From Galbula dea (lineage: Eukaryota > Chordata > Aves > Piciformes > Galbulidae): a stretch of 64,000 nt of DNA. This document shows, piece by piece, positions 49,140-60,347 of the stretch. Under the pieces are notes generated by a model. That model was given only the letters and a program-made list of their open reading frames with translations, had not been told where the DNA came from and did not search any database. Every line of letters starts with the position of its first letter. The stretch's first letter is position 1. The stretch is from positions 906,221-970,220 of the forward strand of contig VWZX01010566.1 of the NCBI GenBank assembly GCA_013399015.1. The letters run 5' to 3'. Position numbers and translations under genes: made by a program.

Positions 49140-49545
49140 AGCTGGAGGGTGGGGGAGAGGGTGCAGGTAGGGGTGCCTGCAGGGGTACCCGCTCACTGGG
49201 TACACATAGGAGCACCTGAACCCCTGGATGTGTACACAGGTAACCCCGCACTGGGTGCTCACTTGCAGAGGGGTAACCACGTTCTGGGTGCACACATGGG
49301 TACCAGCACCCCTATGTGCAAACACAGGTGCCTCCACCCTGGGTGCACACACGAGCACCTGCACCCTTGGGTACATACAGGGTCACCCACTCTCTGGGTG
49401 CACACCTGGATACCCTGCACCCTTCGGTGCCCCCACAGGCAAACTGCACCTCTGATGCACAGATGGGGACTGGCACCCCAGGGTGCCTTCAGGCACCTCT
49501 CCAGGTGTACCCAGTGTCTTGGGCACCCCACCTCTGTTTGGGTGG
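49140..49545. repeat. 55-bp minisatellite upstream of RALGDS exon 1b
   Basis: The landmark CTGGGTGCACAC or a close variant begins at 49196, 49251, 49284, 49339 and 49394. Three of the four spacings are 55 bp and one is 33 bp, so units carry internal deletions. Between landmarks lie variants of ACAGGTACC and CACCTGCACCC. Degenerate copies extend to about 49.54 kb. Open frames through it, including the 321-codon minus frame, arise from the repeat and GC content. Confidence 0.8.
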
Positions 49546-50499
49546 GAGGAGGTGGGTGCTGTGAGTGTCCCGTGGGTGAGCAGGAGCCATAGAAAAGCAC
49601 CTTGCAAGCCTTGGCAGGGAACGTGTGGAGGTTTGGAAGGTTTTGGCTCAGTGCTGCTGTACAAGCTATAAATAGGAGAAGAGCTTCAGGGCAGAGAAAC
49701 AGGTCATTTGCTGGGCGAGATCCTCCTGCGAGTGCTGCTGCCAAACTCTCCCCAGCCAGACACCTCGAGGCAACAGAGCCTGGCACCCTGCAGCCCGTGC
49801 ACGAGCATCCACCCTTGTCTGCCTCCTGTCTGCTCAACCCAGCACCAAACCAGGGCCACAGAGGGACCCTGGGACAGAGCTGCTGGAGGTTTGGAGCGTG
49901 AGCTGACAGCGCAGGCTGTGCCGTGGAGTTGCCCTGGAAACAGAGAGGCTCCAGTACCCACACTTCGTATGGATGAGGCTGATGACATGTGTCATTGCAG
50001 AGTGATGTCAGGAGAAGCAGGAGCTGAAAGAAGGCTGCATCACTCTCTACAGCCAAGAGCACCCAAGCAGTGCAATGTCCCCCATGCTCCTGGGGACCCC
50101 CAGGATACACACACCCAGCTGTCGAGGGGGAAGAACCAACTTTGTCTGGGTGACAGTGGAAAATAGTGACCAGGCACAGCCCCATCACATCTGACCCTCC
50201 TGCTTCTCCATGGCTCCAGGCCACCAGAACCAGCAGCTCCAGCTGGGGAATAAAGCTAGGAAAGGAAAAGGTGCTGCCAGGCCTCTGGCTCTGGCACTAG
50301 ATGCTGCTACAGAGCAACATCATTCTAATTATAGTAACGTTGTCAGTGCTGAACAGTGAGGAAGATAGATACTTCTAAAGGTCTATAACTAGGTAATTTG
50401 CTTGCTGCTGGTGAAGCTCACTACTAAAAAAACCCAACAAACAAACAAACAAACCCCCAAAAGCAGAGTGAAGCACCTTTTAAGTGTTTTGAACAGGTA
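49546..50499. other. Intergenic sequence between RALGDS and GBGT1
   Basis: Unique sequence with an (AAAC)n run at 50436-50455. The long minus-strand frame crossing it has no recognised domain or splice context. Confidence 0.4.
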
Positions 50500-50748
50500 A
50501 GAAACAGCCTCAAGCTGCAGCAGGGAAAGTTTAGGTTGGATATTAGGAACAATTCCTTCACTGACAAAGTGGCTAGGCACTGGCCCAGGCTGCCCATGGC
50601 ACTGGTGGAGTCACCATCCCTGGAGGGGTTCAAAAGATGTGCAGATGTGGTGCTGAGACATGGTTCAGTGGTGACTGGGCAGTGTTAGGTTAACAGTTGG
50701 ACTTGATGATCTTAGAGGTCTTTTCCAATTTTAATGATTCCGTGACTC
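50500..50748 (+). mobile_element. CR1 LINE 3' fragment, plus orientation
   Basis: TTTAGGTTGGATATTAGGAA, then TGGCCCAGGCTGCCCATGGC, CCATCCCTGGAGGGGTTCAA and GTTGGACTTGATGATCTTAG, ending TCCAATTTTAATGATTCCGTG, all in LINE sense. Confidence 0.92.
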
Positions 50749-53700
50749 AAAAGTAATTTGTACTCCTCTGACTTGCTTTAAATTAGCTAAGGGATAAGTA
50801 GAGGGGGGAGGGGGGATGAGGTGGGCATACAAGCAGCAAAGATTTCAGGTTGAAACTGCCTTTATACTAGTTTTTCATGTAACAGTGACATTTAGTGGAT
50901 CTCTGTGCAATGTAAATATAGCCCAAGTAAAGTCAAGTCAGTCCAGCATCACTCTTCCACAGAGATGAAGGAGGCAGGCAGGTGGGTAGGCAGACATTTA
51001 AAAGTCACTCCTTCAATGTGTTCTTCCCTAAATTATTTGGTTGTGTGAAGCTACCCATGTGGGTCAGAACTGCAGGATTGGGAACTTAGTGTGAGTAAAG
51101 TGCAACCCACTCCTGTTACTTCCTTCTCCAGCTCCTGCTGTCCCTGAAAGCAGCTGTTACTGTCACTGTCACTCACCTGGAGCAGCTGTTGCTCTGCGTG
51201 TTCCACTCCAGGAGAGCCAGCACTAGAGCACTGTGGTGAAGCAGAGCAGAGGGGATTTAAGTCAGGAAATAGCTACCCTGGTGCTTAGAGCTGCCCTTTG
51301 AGATTAGAGCAAACCCCCACTGAGGAAGAAACTCACTCTTTGTGTCTCACATTCAACAGAGAGTGACCAAGGCAGCCCCTGTGCAGACACAGAACAAGGG
51401 TCAGTCCCACCCTTGGAAAGCCACAGGCTGAACAGGTAAGACCAAGGCTAGAGGAGTGAACCCAACCCTCCCAGCAGGGAACTCACAGCCTTCCAGCTCC
51501 TTCCCACCACCCTGCTGCTTTAAACCAGCCAGATGCACATGGCTGTTCCCTAAGCTGGTTTTGTGCAGGGAATGTGATGTTCTTATCCTTCCTCTTCCAG
51601 GTCTGCTCAAAAATCATCTCATTTCCATACCCCTCAGCCACAGATCCCACACAGAGGTTTGAATAGACCAGTCCTTTCCTAACCATCACTGCACATCAAA
51701 GTGGTTCAGAATGACATTTCTGAGCAATAATATCAGACAAACCCACCTGGGGGAGGGCTCTGGAAAAAGGGCTTAGTGGAAATGATTCTCATGCTAGCAG
51801 TGGAGAGAAGGAGAGGATCAGAGTCCTCTGGACCTAGGACCATAATCAGAGCTGGAAGTCTCTGTTTCTTGCCCCCCAGAGAGGTTTTCCCTTTGAGGAT
51901 GAATGCACCATTCAAGTCAGCAGCAGGACAAGGAAAGAAAAAGCCTGTCAGATGGGTTCTTAAATGAGATGGACAATGAATGATGAGTCTGTTCCAGTCG
52001 AGCAGAAAGAAATAGATGGAACAAGGGCCCCTTGGGAAAGCAAAGGAGCCACTGAGCTGAGGCTTGGTTAAGGGCAAACAGAGCTGGAGGCAGAAATACC
52101 TGAAAGCATGATCAAGTCCCCACAGGCAGTGTAAAAGAGCTGATGATTTATTTACTTGTGCTGATTCACTTCTCATGCAGCACTCTTTGTGTGTCTCCAA
52201 GTCCCATTCCCTGGGCACAAGGACATGTGAGACAGCACTGTTCCCTGTGGTGAGTGGAGGAAAACTCCACATGCCAGAGTACCAGTCTGTTGCCTTGCTG
52301 CCACCTGCCTCAGTTTCCCCACTGAGCCATGGACGTTGGTGGGGAAGTCAGATTGGCAATGAGGTCCTTGTGGAGCTCCCACGCTGCCCACAGGTCTCCT
52401 GCTGCACAGCCCAAAGGAGAGAAGGAAAGCTTGCTGCTGGAGAAGAGGATTAATCAGCAGGAGATGACAACAGAAGTCCAACCTTTTGTTAATTAGAAGA
52501 GGTCGTGAGCTGATTCAGGGAACATCTCCCACACTGCTCTGGGGAGTGTTTCTGCAGTCACACTCTTCTCCCTGCAGACATCAGGAGTTCCTAGGTACTG
52601 CTTCCAATCACAGCCCTCTCAAGCAGAACCCTGTCATGTAACATGTGACACAAGACCTTCCCCTAGGGAGAAGCCCTGGGCTTGCCAGGAGGACAAACAT
52701 GTTTGGCACTGCACAGATCAGGCTATTACCACATCAATCACAGGGGCCAGGGTTTGGCCAAGAGGTGGCATAGAAGGCAGAGCTTGGGACCAAGCCTTTG
52801 ACAGAAGCTTTTCACAACAGATGCCCCAGAAATATAGAGCACCCTCCTTCACCCATCTCTGGTGCTGGAGAGCTTTCCTCCTGTGGTAGATTTAGAGTAG
52901 ACTATGAATATCTGCAGAGGAAACCAAGCAATTCAGTAGAGCAGAATGAGGTCCAATGGCTGCAAACACAGGGTGGGAACACAGGCCAGTTCAGAGCAGA
53001 ATTAAGGCACAAGGACAAGAAGCTGTTGGCAGAGCTGATCTACAGATTTAGGACTGCTCTAGCACTTCATGTTTTTATTGGATCTGAATGCCTCTCAGAG
53101 ATCTAGCACAGCTACAGCTATGGATTGTGAGCTGGATACTGACAGTGGGAGATTAAATTATCTAGCTTGTCCTGCACAGATCAGACTAGACAGTTCCTTC
53201 TGGCTGGTAAGAGAATCCATATGCATATATATATAGCATCTGGCATAAGGAGACCCTAGTTTCAGTCCTGGCCTTTGGACACAACTGTTCTCCAAATAAG
53301 GAATATACCAGTATTAATCCTGGCTTTGGTAGGGACTTGGCTTTTTGGAAATATTTGGATAAGGATCTTTTCTTCACCCTCTTAGCTTAGCTGATGTGCC
53401 TGGTTACCAAACATCAACATCTTTACAGGAGACTCAGTTTGGTTCAGTTCTGTAGAAGGATGTTTTCCTCCAGCACCACAGCACTAAGAACTAGGCTAGA
53501 GAAAGTATCACAGGGATAAAGCATGAATCAACAGAGCCAGTTGCCACAAGGAGTTGAGGCTGGAGATATTTTGTGTACCTCTTCTAGACTGTGAAAGCTT
53601 TGCTAATTAGTCCCCTGGCAAACGAGATGCCTCCAATGACACTGGAGAGTGCTGTTTCCAGCCTGCTCCCACAGAACTGAAATGGTTCCTTAAATCATCT

Positions 53701-55180
53701 GCAATCAGTGGTGGGGCCCTAAAGCCTGGAATACTTGATCCACTGCCATACAGCAATTTTCTCCTCTGAAGAGAAGCAAGAACAGTCAGGCACCTCTTCT
53801 CCATTTGCTCTCTCTGTGCCAAATAAGCCTGGTTTCTTTTTTTTTCCCCTCCTTAAACTGTTTCCTTAGAAACAGGCAGCTTAGCCCTTTCACCCCTGCC
53901 TGAGCACTGCCATTCTCTGCTGCTCCCTGTGGTCTCTTCTCCCTGCTCACATTAAACTAGCAGGGCACAGACTTGCACAGTCCTTTAGTAACAGCCTGGG
54001 GAGGTGAGTGAGGAGATGGTTATGGCAGACATGCTGCAGCAAGGGAGGTGGCACATTAACCTCCATGCTGTGACCTCAGATGACAGTTACGGAGCTGTGG
54101 CTGGCCAAGCTGTGGCTGCTCTCCCTGTGTTTGGACCTCCTCCCTCCCAGCCTGTTCAACCCCAGTGAGCTGTCAGGCTTTAAATGGTGCAAAATGCCTG
54201 GTTCAGCTTCTCATCACAGTCCTGCCCAGGAAATATTAACCCTAGCCTAGCCTGAACTCAGCTTCCCTAGAGCATTTCCTCATAAGGTGAAATCACTGTT
54301 TGCTGGGAATACATCAGCTCTTGCTGGCAGTCCCAGCAGCTTCTAGCCAATTTATTTCACAGAGCTCAGAAAAGTTGGAACAGACTGAAGGAATGGATGG
54401 GAACATGAACCTCACCATCCCAGGTTTTCTGTGTTGGAAAAGATGACATGATTTACAGAGACACATGACCCAGGGAAAAGGTTCAGAGCACATCTATGAG
54501 GGAAATAAACCCAAAGAAGTTCAGTCTGGGTCTGAGCTGTGCCAGTTCTGTCTAAACACAGGTCTCCAAAACACAGCCTGGAAGGTGGAAGATAACTGCT
54601 GTATGTATTGCCACTATTTGTCCTGTCAGACCAGGGTTCTTACTAGCACCAGCTCTCTGCTGAGAAGATCCAAGAAATCCTGCTGCACACTCATCAGGGA
54701 TAACTTGCTCCAAGCACAAGTTTCCTCCTGATCTTGACAATGAGTGTGAGTTTAAAAGTCACAATGCAAGAAAATGTACTGCCCTGCAAAGCTCTTTAAC
54801 TGAAAAGGTCTTTGCTTAAGCTCTAGGTCTCCTCCCTCTCCACAGGACTGTCAAGTTCCATTTTGATCTTGCCAGGTTTCTGCTAGGCCCCAGGAAAACA
54901 CGTGAGGAAAGGCATCTGCAGCCTTGCATTAGCTTTTTGGGTGTCTTTGTGTGCTGCAGCCTTGAGTGGGATGCTTGTACTTACAAAAACCAGGAAACCT
55001 TTGCATTCTCACCTCCACTTCAGCTGCTGCTTCTGAAATGCTTTACAACTCCTGGTCTCCAGAGAAATTATCCACCTTCCTTTCTCAGGCTTGTTCACAC
55101 TAGGAACAAAAGCTTGATGGTGGGAGTTAATGTTCAGTAGGTTTGACTGTGTGGAGGACATCTCTGCAGGGATCAGGTGG
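50749..55180. other. Intergenic sequence and GBGT1 3' UTR
   Basis: The right end (about 54.33-55.18 kb) is the probable GBGT1 3' UTR. The remainder is intergenic: a G-run block at 50801-50824, a short (TA)n at 53225-53234 and a possible decayed CR1 end near 53.10-53.21 kb (AGATCAGACTAGACAGTTCC). No gene recognised. Confidence 0.45.
54351..54356 (-). terminator. GBGT1: Candidate GBGT1 polyadenylation signal
   Basis: AATAAA on the minus strand, the first one seen downstream of the GBGT1 stop. It would give a 3' UTR of about 0.8 kb. The sequence beyond is only moderately GU-rich, and further AATAAA copies lie near 53.07 and 52.15 kb, so the true end is uncertain. Confidence 0.35.
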
Positions 55181-55865
55181 TCAGTCTCTGACCTCTTTGT
55201 AGTTTTTGGCCACAGTGGAAAAACGAATGAGGTGAATTTCAGGGGGTTTGGGCTTCCTGTCATCCCATAAATACTCTGGAGAAAGCACCTTGGAGGGTTT
55301 GTGGGTCAGGAAATGCCTGTTGAGGTGACTTTCTTCTTGCCAGGCTGCCATGATCCCATTGGCTTTGTCTGCCAGGATGGTCATGTGGCAAGTCCTGGTG
55401 AACTCATAGACTTTCTTGACAAGTCCTCCAAACACAGCTCCTCCATAGTAGAAGTCTCCTTCTCCATCAGGGATGTAGGCTGCTGAAGAGCTCCTCCTCT
55501 CATAAGGGAACTGGCTTCGAGGAGCACTGAAATAACCAGGGTGTATGGCTGCTACCATATCCCCCAGGGTCTCTGGCCCCCAGGTGTTGTAGAACACCAT
55601 GTCAATGTCCAGGCAGAAGAGGTAGTCAACCTCCTGCTGGCTCCTCTCTGCGATGTGCTGGTTTATGGCCTCCATCCTGCGCATGGAGATCTCTTGCCAG
55701 CTGGGGTATTTCTGGATGGGGACGATGGCAAACCTGCGTCCAGGCTGCAGCTGGACATGAGGAATGGCCTCTGGGTTGTCAGTGAAGATGTAATAGTTGA
55801 CCTGATAGCCTCTCATGAAGTGTTTCTCTGCTGACTGCAGGAAGCGGCTGACAAACCTGGTGTAT
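55181..55865 (-). CDS. GBGT1: GBGT1 coding exon 6 (terminal exon, catalytic core)
   Basis: A 685-nt coding part running from acceptor TCTGCACAG to TGA at 55183-55181. It encodes residues 117-343, including the metal-binding site (D202, D204), the loop with G226, the G257-G258-A259 triplet, the Q292-E-E-S-H-L-N block and L-S-P-E-Y-L-W-D-D. No frameshift or stop is seen. As in ABO and GGTA1, most of the catalytic domain is in one last exon. Confidence 0.95.
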
Positions 55866-58800
55866 CTGTGCAGACACAAGGTGTGAGAGGCACAGCAGAG
55901 ACACAGGGGCACTCGTGGTGGAGTGTGGAATGAATGGAAGGAGACAAGGGATGGAGAATGCTCTAGAGATTGCTGCCTGGATCCACACTCTACACATGCA
56001 TTATATGAAGTATAGTGGAGGACAAGGAATGAGTGGATTACTCCTGCTTTGACCAACCAACCTCTTATCTCCAGCTCCAATTCCCAAGGCACATTGTTAG
56101 CTCTTCAGAAATGCTGACCATGCTTCCAGGTGCCTGGGCTTCTGAGTCTGCTACCTGGTATGATTATGGACCCAATAAATGGCTATAAAAGTTTACTAGA
56201 GTCTGGGACAGATTTCAGCTCTGTTGAGGACAAGAAAAGCCCAAAGGATCTTTCTACAGAGGAAGCACATCAACCCAAGACCTGTGCCCACTAAGGGGTT
56301 CACTTACTTTCCAATGGCAAAGGCTGTCACCCCTATGGTCAGGTTGAGTGGCCTGTAGGCACTGTCTAGGATCTCAGAGTTGAAGGTTCCTTCCCAGACG
56401 ATTGGAGCTAACCATGGTGTGACTGTCAGCACATCCTGACGCCTAAAGACAAGAAAGGGAATGTTAAAGACTTGTTCCTTTTTTGTTTCAGGGGCAGGAA
56501 ATGGGAAAGAAACACTAAAAAGGCAGTTAGAAGAGTGTGGAGCAGCATTAACTCATTAGGGATGGTATTACCTTCCCATTTGAGTCCCTGCTGTCCTGTT
56601 TAAGTTTAATGAGCACAGACATTGTTCCTGGGATGAAATTAAGCCCTGTTTAATGAATTGGCCAAAACATGAGGATCTACTAAAACCTCATTTAAGCTCA
56701 TAGGACTTTTTTTTTCTGCTAAGGAAGAGTTTAATGACCACTCAACTCACAGAAGGAGAAGCTACACCTATTTGCTATCAGTCTGATGCAGATTGCTAGA
56801 TACAGGCTAAACCTCAAGTAATAGTATGAAAATGACTATAAAAATACAGCCCACGTCTGTGTTGCTAAAGCACAGCTTGTGGCATGACACTTTATTCTCC
56901 TATTTTTATATAGATGGCTTTAACACATTCAGATAGAATTTAAAATCCTCCATGTGAGCCAACAGTCAAGGCTAACAAAGTCAGAGAAAAACCTCAGCCT
57001 CCTGCGTGGGGAGTGGAAATGCCAACCACTCACACAGCAGAGGCTGACTGTGCCCTACTACAGCTATGCAATGCTATTGCAACTTTCTTCTTTGTTTTCA
57101 GGCTCTTGCTTTCTCACCTGTTTGATTTTAAAAAGAAGATGTCACTTATGATGTGTGATTTACCCTAGCCCACTCCCTTTCACCCACCCCAGGCTGTGAT
57201 CTGTACTGCTCTGCTGATGACATTTTTCCCTGGGGGGTGAAGGAGTCTCCCAGCTGATTTGCTCCCAAAGCAAAAATAACACCAAAAAACCCCAAAGTGA
57301 GGTGTCTGGGAGGAGCAATTTGATAGCAGAGACAGTGGTACACTGTCAAGCCACATCTAACTCTTCCAGTCTGAGGGGATGCTAGAACAACCACTCCACT
57401 CCCTCCTCGAGCAATGCATAGCATTAAAATCACACAGGAAGAAGTTGCTTTGTAGGAAGTGTACTGAACTGTTCTCTTTCTGGGCTAATTACCCTTTTTT
57501 TGGAGGAGGGGAGAGAAAGAGAAAGAAGGTAATCTGCAAGTTTCTTCCTCTAAGCAGGGCTTGCTTTCATTCCGTTTTAGAGGGTTTCCCAATGACTCAT
57601 TTCCATGGCATGCATCCTCTCAGGGCCTGCTTGTGAGCTCCCTTCAGAAGACAGAGAGCACTAAAAGCTACCAGATTCTCTCCTCATTTAGGCCACTACA
57701 TATTAGCTGGTTTCACACATTAATTTATTCCAATATGGAAGAGAGAAATATTTGAGCCTAGCATGTTCTGTTGAACTAGCAGAGAGGAAAAAACCCAAAT
57801 GGTATGTACCAAGAGGGTGTGTTCATTAACCTGCAAAAGAATGGGGCTTGTTGAAGGTGAACTGGTAGAGATAAGAGCCAGGTCACAGGAGCTGGAGCAA
57901 AGCAGACTGCTAACAAACAGGGAGCTGACAAGGAGAATTTGCCCAAGTCACTTCTTAGCTGCTGCTGCTGCCCAAAACCTTCCAGGTCTCTTTAAACTGA
58001 CTGGTTTGCCTGCTCCTCAGAGAGACTTGCCCATGCAGGTGCTGCAATCTGTTCCAGCCTAGGATCCAGCAAGGTTAACTGAAACCCTTGGTAAAGGTCA
58101 TAGAAGGCACCTGCTTGATTTTGCCCTGGAATGGATTCCAAGCTCTTCCCCCCCACCCAGCTGATTACAGCTAGCACTCAGCTCCAGAACAGAGCTCTCA
58201 GTCTTCCAGCTATTCTCCATCTCCCACCTCAAGAGGAGCTCTTGGCAGCAACCCTGCAGACAAGGCTGTGTGTGTGCTAATGGATTATTTGGGAGCTTAC
58301 AGGAGGTATGTTAATGAGTATCCAGTGACTAAGCTCTACCTTAGAGCAGCACAGACAGCTGTAGCCATACCCAGAGGGTTAGCCTTCCCTTCTGCAGCTC
58401 AGTGTGGACCAGAGCACTCAACCCAAAGTCAGCAGGAGCAAACGACACAGTTCAAACAAAGAAACTTACTTTGGAGCCAGCACTCTTGGCTGCTGATAAG
58501 ACAGTCTGCAAAAAGGAAGAAATAGCCACTGAATAAAACATGAATATGGCCAGAAGAGAGGAACAGCAGTGTAAAGGTCAGGGAATAGAAAGCCAGTACT
58601 TACTGGGGGAAAAGCTGGATGAGCTTCTCTTCTGTGTACTGGAGTTTCATGGAGCTGCATGATGGGGTGGGAAAAGAAAGGGGCTGTAATGCTTTTCCTA
58701 AAACACAAACCAGGCTCAGCTCCAGGACCTGCTGCTGTACTGACAGCTGTCCAACTCCTTGCTCCATTGGCTGTACTCATTGCTCTGCCTGCTTCAGAGC

Positions 58801-60347
58801 TAGACACCACCTGTGGGCACCTTCAGGGGCTGTCAGAGGAGTAACAGCTTTGAGGCAGAGCACAGGAAGGAACAGGGGGAGAGATGCTGGCAGCATGACT
58901 CTGCATGTGTGTGATCACACCCTGATAATGAATCCAACCTTAACCTGTTAGCCACAACCTCTGTGACCCACAACAAGCAAGAGCCTCACTCATGCTGTAC
59001 AAATACAGAGCTGCCCTGAAGGGCAAGCAGGCTAAAGCAGGCAAGGTTGCATCATGCCCATTTTAAGAGAGTGATTACTTGCAGATCCATAAAAGAAAGA
59101 ACAAGTGAGTACTTGTTACTAGCTGCTTCTCCTGCCAGTGAAGCACAGCTCCTGTAACAGTGATCTCTGATATTCATTCCACACCAGATAGAATACTTAC
59201 AAGATCTCAGGGCAAGGAAGGTAGTATGGGAGGTAGTGCACTTTGCCATTGCCAGCTGTGATCCTGTGGTAGCCAAGAAACATTTGAAGACAGGAGATGT
59301 TGAAAGATTTCTTGCTAGCATTTTCCAAGAGCTTCTCAGAATCTGGCACAGATTTTAAGTAACTGTAGCTAACTACAGGCCTTTCCTAACAGTCATACCT
59401 GCCTGCTTAGTGCAGGATCCAGTGTATTCCCATTTCAACATGATATTCTGCTGCTTAGGCATAAAGGAGAAGCTCAGAAAGAGCCCAGAACCATCCAGCT
59501 TGTAACATCAGGGCTGAGTATTATTACTGAGATCAAGTGGTCTTGTGAAAAGCTTACACCAATGGAGACACAGAAGGCAGTGTCCCAAGTGGATTAATAG
59601 GCAGCATTCACTGATGTGACATACTGACACTTGCTGGAACTTTAAATGCTCTTGTGTGTGTGTGTGTGTGCCTCTCCTTTAATTTGCTGAGCATCAAACA
59701 GGCTGCAAAGGCTTGGTTTTTCTCCCTTCAGATGTGATCACAATTTACATTGAGTTTTGCATCCAATTACTTAACTACTGGTGAAATGCAAGCACCCACA
59801 GTGTGAAATAAGAGCAAAATGACAACATCAGAAAGAGAGTACAAATATTAGCAATCAATAATTGAAGAGTTCACAGCCATGCCTGATCTCAGATTCCTTT
59901 CAAGCAATGCTGGAGTTTGCTGAGGAGAATCTCTAAAGCATGATCATTAAGTCTACTCATAGCTGTAAACACACTCAGAGTCTTTTAAGGCCTGAACTGA
60001 AGTGTAACTGGAATATTCTGTGCCTGAACCTTTCTTTGAGTGTCAGATATGATGCTAACAGCCTCATTTAGACACAATTAGTCTTTCTGGGTTTTTTCCT
60101 CTCTCCCTTCAGAGGCTTCTCCCTCTACTAGTGTCACTTTATCTATTACACAAATTACTGTCCCTGTTAGAGACAGAACTTTCCATAATGTGGACACATA
60201 TTTTTCTGCTACTGGGTGTTTTACCACAGGGTAGGTGTAGAGAGGTTGTTTGAAACATGCCCAAGCTTGCCAGCAAAATTCTTACCAGATAAACACAGTG
60301 AAAACAAGCAGACAAATGAAAGATCCCAACACCTTCCAGGAAATCAT
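55181..60347 (-). CDS. GBGT1: GBGT1: globoside alpha-1,3-N-acetylgalactosaminyltransferase (Forssman synthase), complete, 6 coding exons
   Basis: Coding exons are complement of 60286-60347, 59201-59263, 58604-58654, 58470-58505, 56308-56442 and 55181-55865. They sum to 1032 nt, a 343-residue protein (human about 347). All introns are GT-AG and every junction keeps frame. Residues about 5-23 form a single type II Golgi anchor. A stem follows, with PYYLPCPEIF at 33-42. The GT6 catalytic domain starts near TPWLAPIVWEGTF (79-91). Visible motifs are an N-glycosylation sequon N104-L-T, the metal-binding D202-x-D204, the donor/acceptor triplet G257-G258-A259 and the W291-Q-E-E-S-H-L-N block, whose E294 aligns with the ABO catalytic Glu. 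By family knowledge the enzyme moves GalNAc from UDP-GalNAc to globoside, making Forssman glycolipid. The Gly-Gly-Ala triplet separates it from ABO and GGTA1. The C-terminus (K-N-Y-x-x-V-R) resembles ABO/GGTA1 more than human GBGT1. An ABO-like avian paralogue is the alternative. Confidence 0.93.
56308..56442 (-). CDS. GBGT1: GBGT1 coding exon 5 (start of catalytic domain)
   Basis: A 135-nt exon with acceptor CTTTAG and donor GTAAGT, the same length as ABO exon 6. It encodes R-Q-D-V-L-T-V-T-P-W-L-A-P-I-V-W-E-G-T-F and ends in F-A-I-G plus two bases of Lys116. It contains the sequon N104-L-T. This is among the most conserved GT6 segments. Confidence 0.93.
56443..58469 (-). other. GBGT1: GBGT1 intron between coding exons 4 and 5
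   Basis: The longest intron inside the GBGT1 coding part (2027 bp), bounded by GTAAGT and CTTTAG. No repeat or nested gene recognised. The other coding introns are 442, 98, 546 and 1022 bp. Confidence 0.8.
58470..58505 (-). CDS. GBGT1: GBGT1 coding exon 4 (36-nt microexon)
   Basis: A 36-nt exon with acceptor TTTTGCAG and donor GTAAGT. It encodes L-S-Y-Q-Q-P-R-V-L-A-P and parts of the flanking codons. It has exactly the length of ABO exon 5 and the Y-x-Q-P-x-V-L-x-P pattern shared with ABO. The intron before it is only 98 bp. Confidence 0.87.
58604..58654 (-). CDS. GBGT1: GBGT1 coding exon 3 (stem)
   Basis: A 51-nt exon with acceptor CATGCAG and donor GTAAGT. It encodes S-M-K-L-Q-Y-T-E-E-K-L-I-Q-L-F-P and completes Phe42. 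It aligns with the human stem segment N-M-K-L-H-Y. Length is close to the corresponding ABO exon (48 nt). Confidence 0.87.
59201..59263 (-). CDS. GBGT1: GBGT1 coding exon 2 (stem)
   Basis: A 63-nt exon between an acceptor ending CCACAG and the donor GTAAGT. It encodes residues 22-41 plus split codons at both ends. The Y-L-P-Y-Y-L-P-C-P-E-I stretch is a hallmark of the Forssman synthase stem. The ORF is closed by stops just outside the splice sites. Confidence 0.88.
59653..59670. repeat. (TG)9 microsatellite in GBGT1 intron 1
   Basis: Nine uninterrupted TG units on the plus strand, between coding exons 1 and 2. Confidence 0.9.

Noticed and set aside
48688..49293. 201-codon minus-strand frame across exon 1b
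   Set aside because: Only the six codons before the GTGAGT donor are supported. The upstream part is CpG-island 5' flank and minisatellite, and the downstream part is intron.
49259..50224. Longest open frame in the window, 321 codons, minus strand
   Set aside because: It begins at a GTG, partly crosses the 55-bp minisatellite, has no recognisable domain and no splice context. The composition is GC-rich chance.
53100..53215. Possible decayed CR1 3' end in plus orientation
   Set aside because: AGATCAGACTAGACAGTTCC resembles the CR1 tail, but neighbouring blocks cannot be aligned by eye. Too degenerate to list as an element.
55866..56092. Open extension of the GBGT1 last exon to the right
   Set aside because: A clear acceptor (TCTGCACAG) at 55866 and perfect continuity with the 56308-56442 exon show this is intron read-through.
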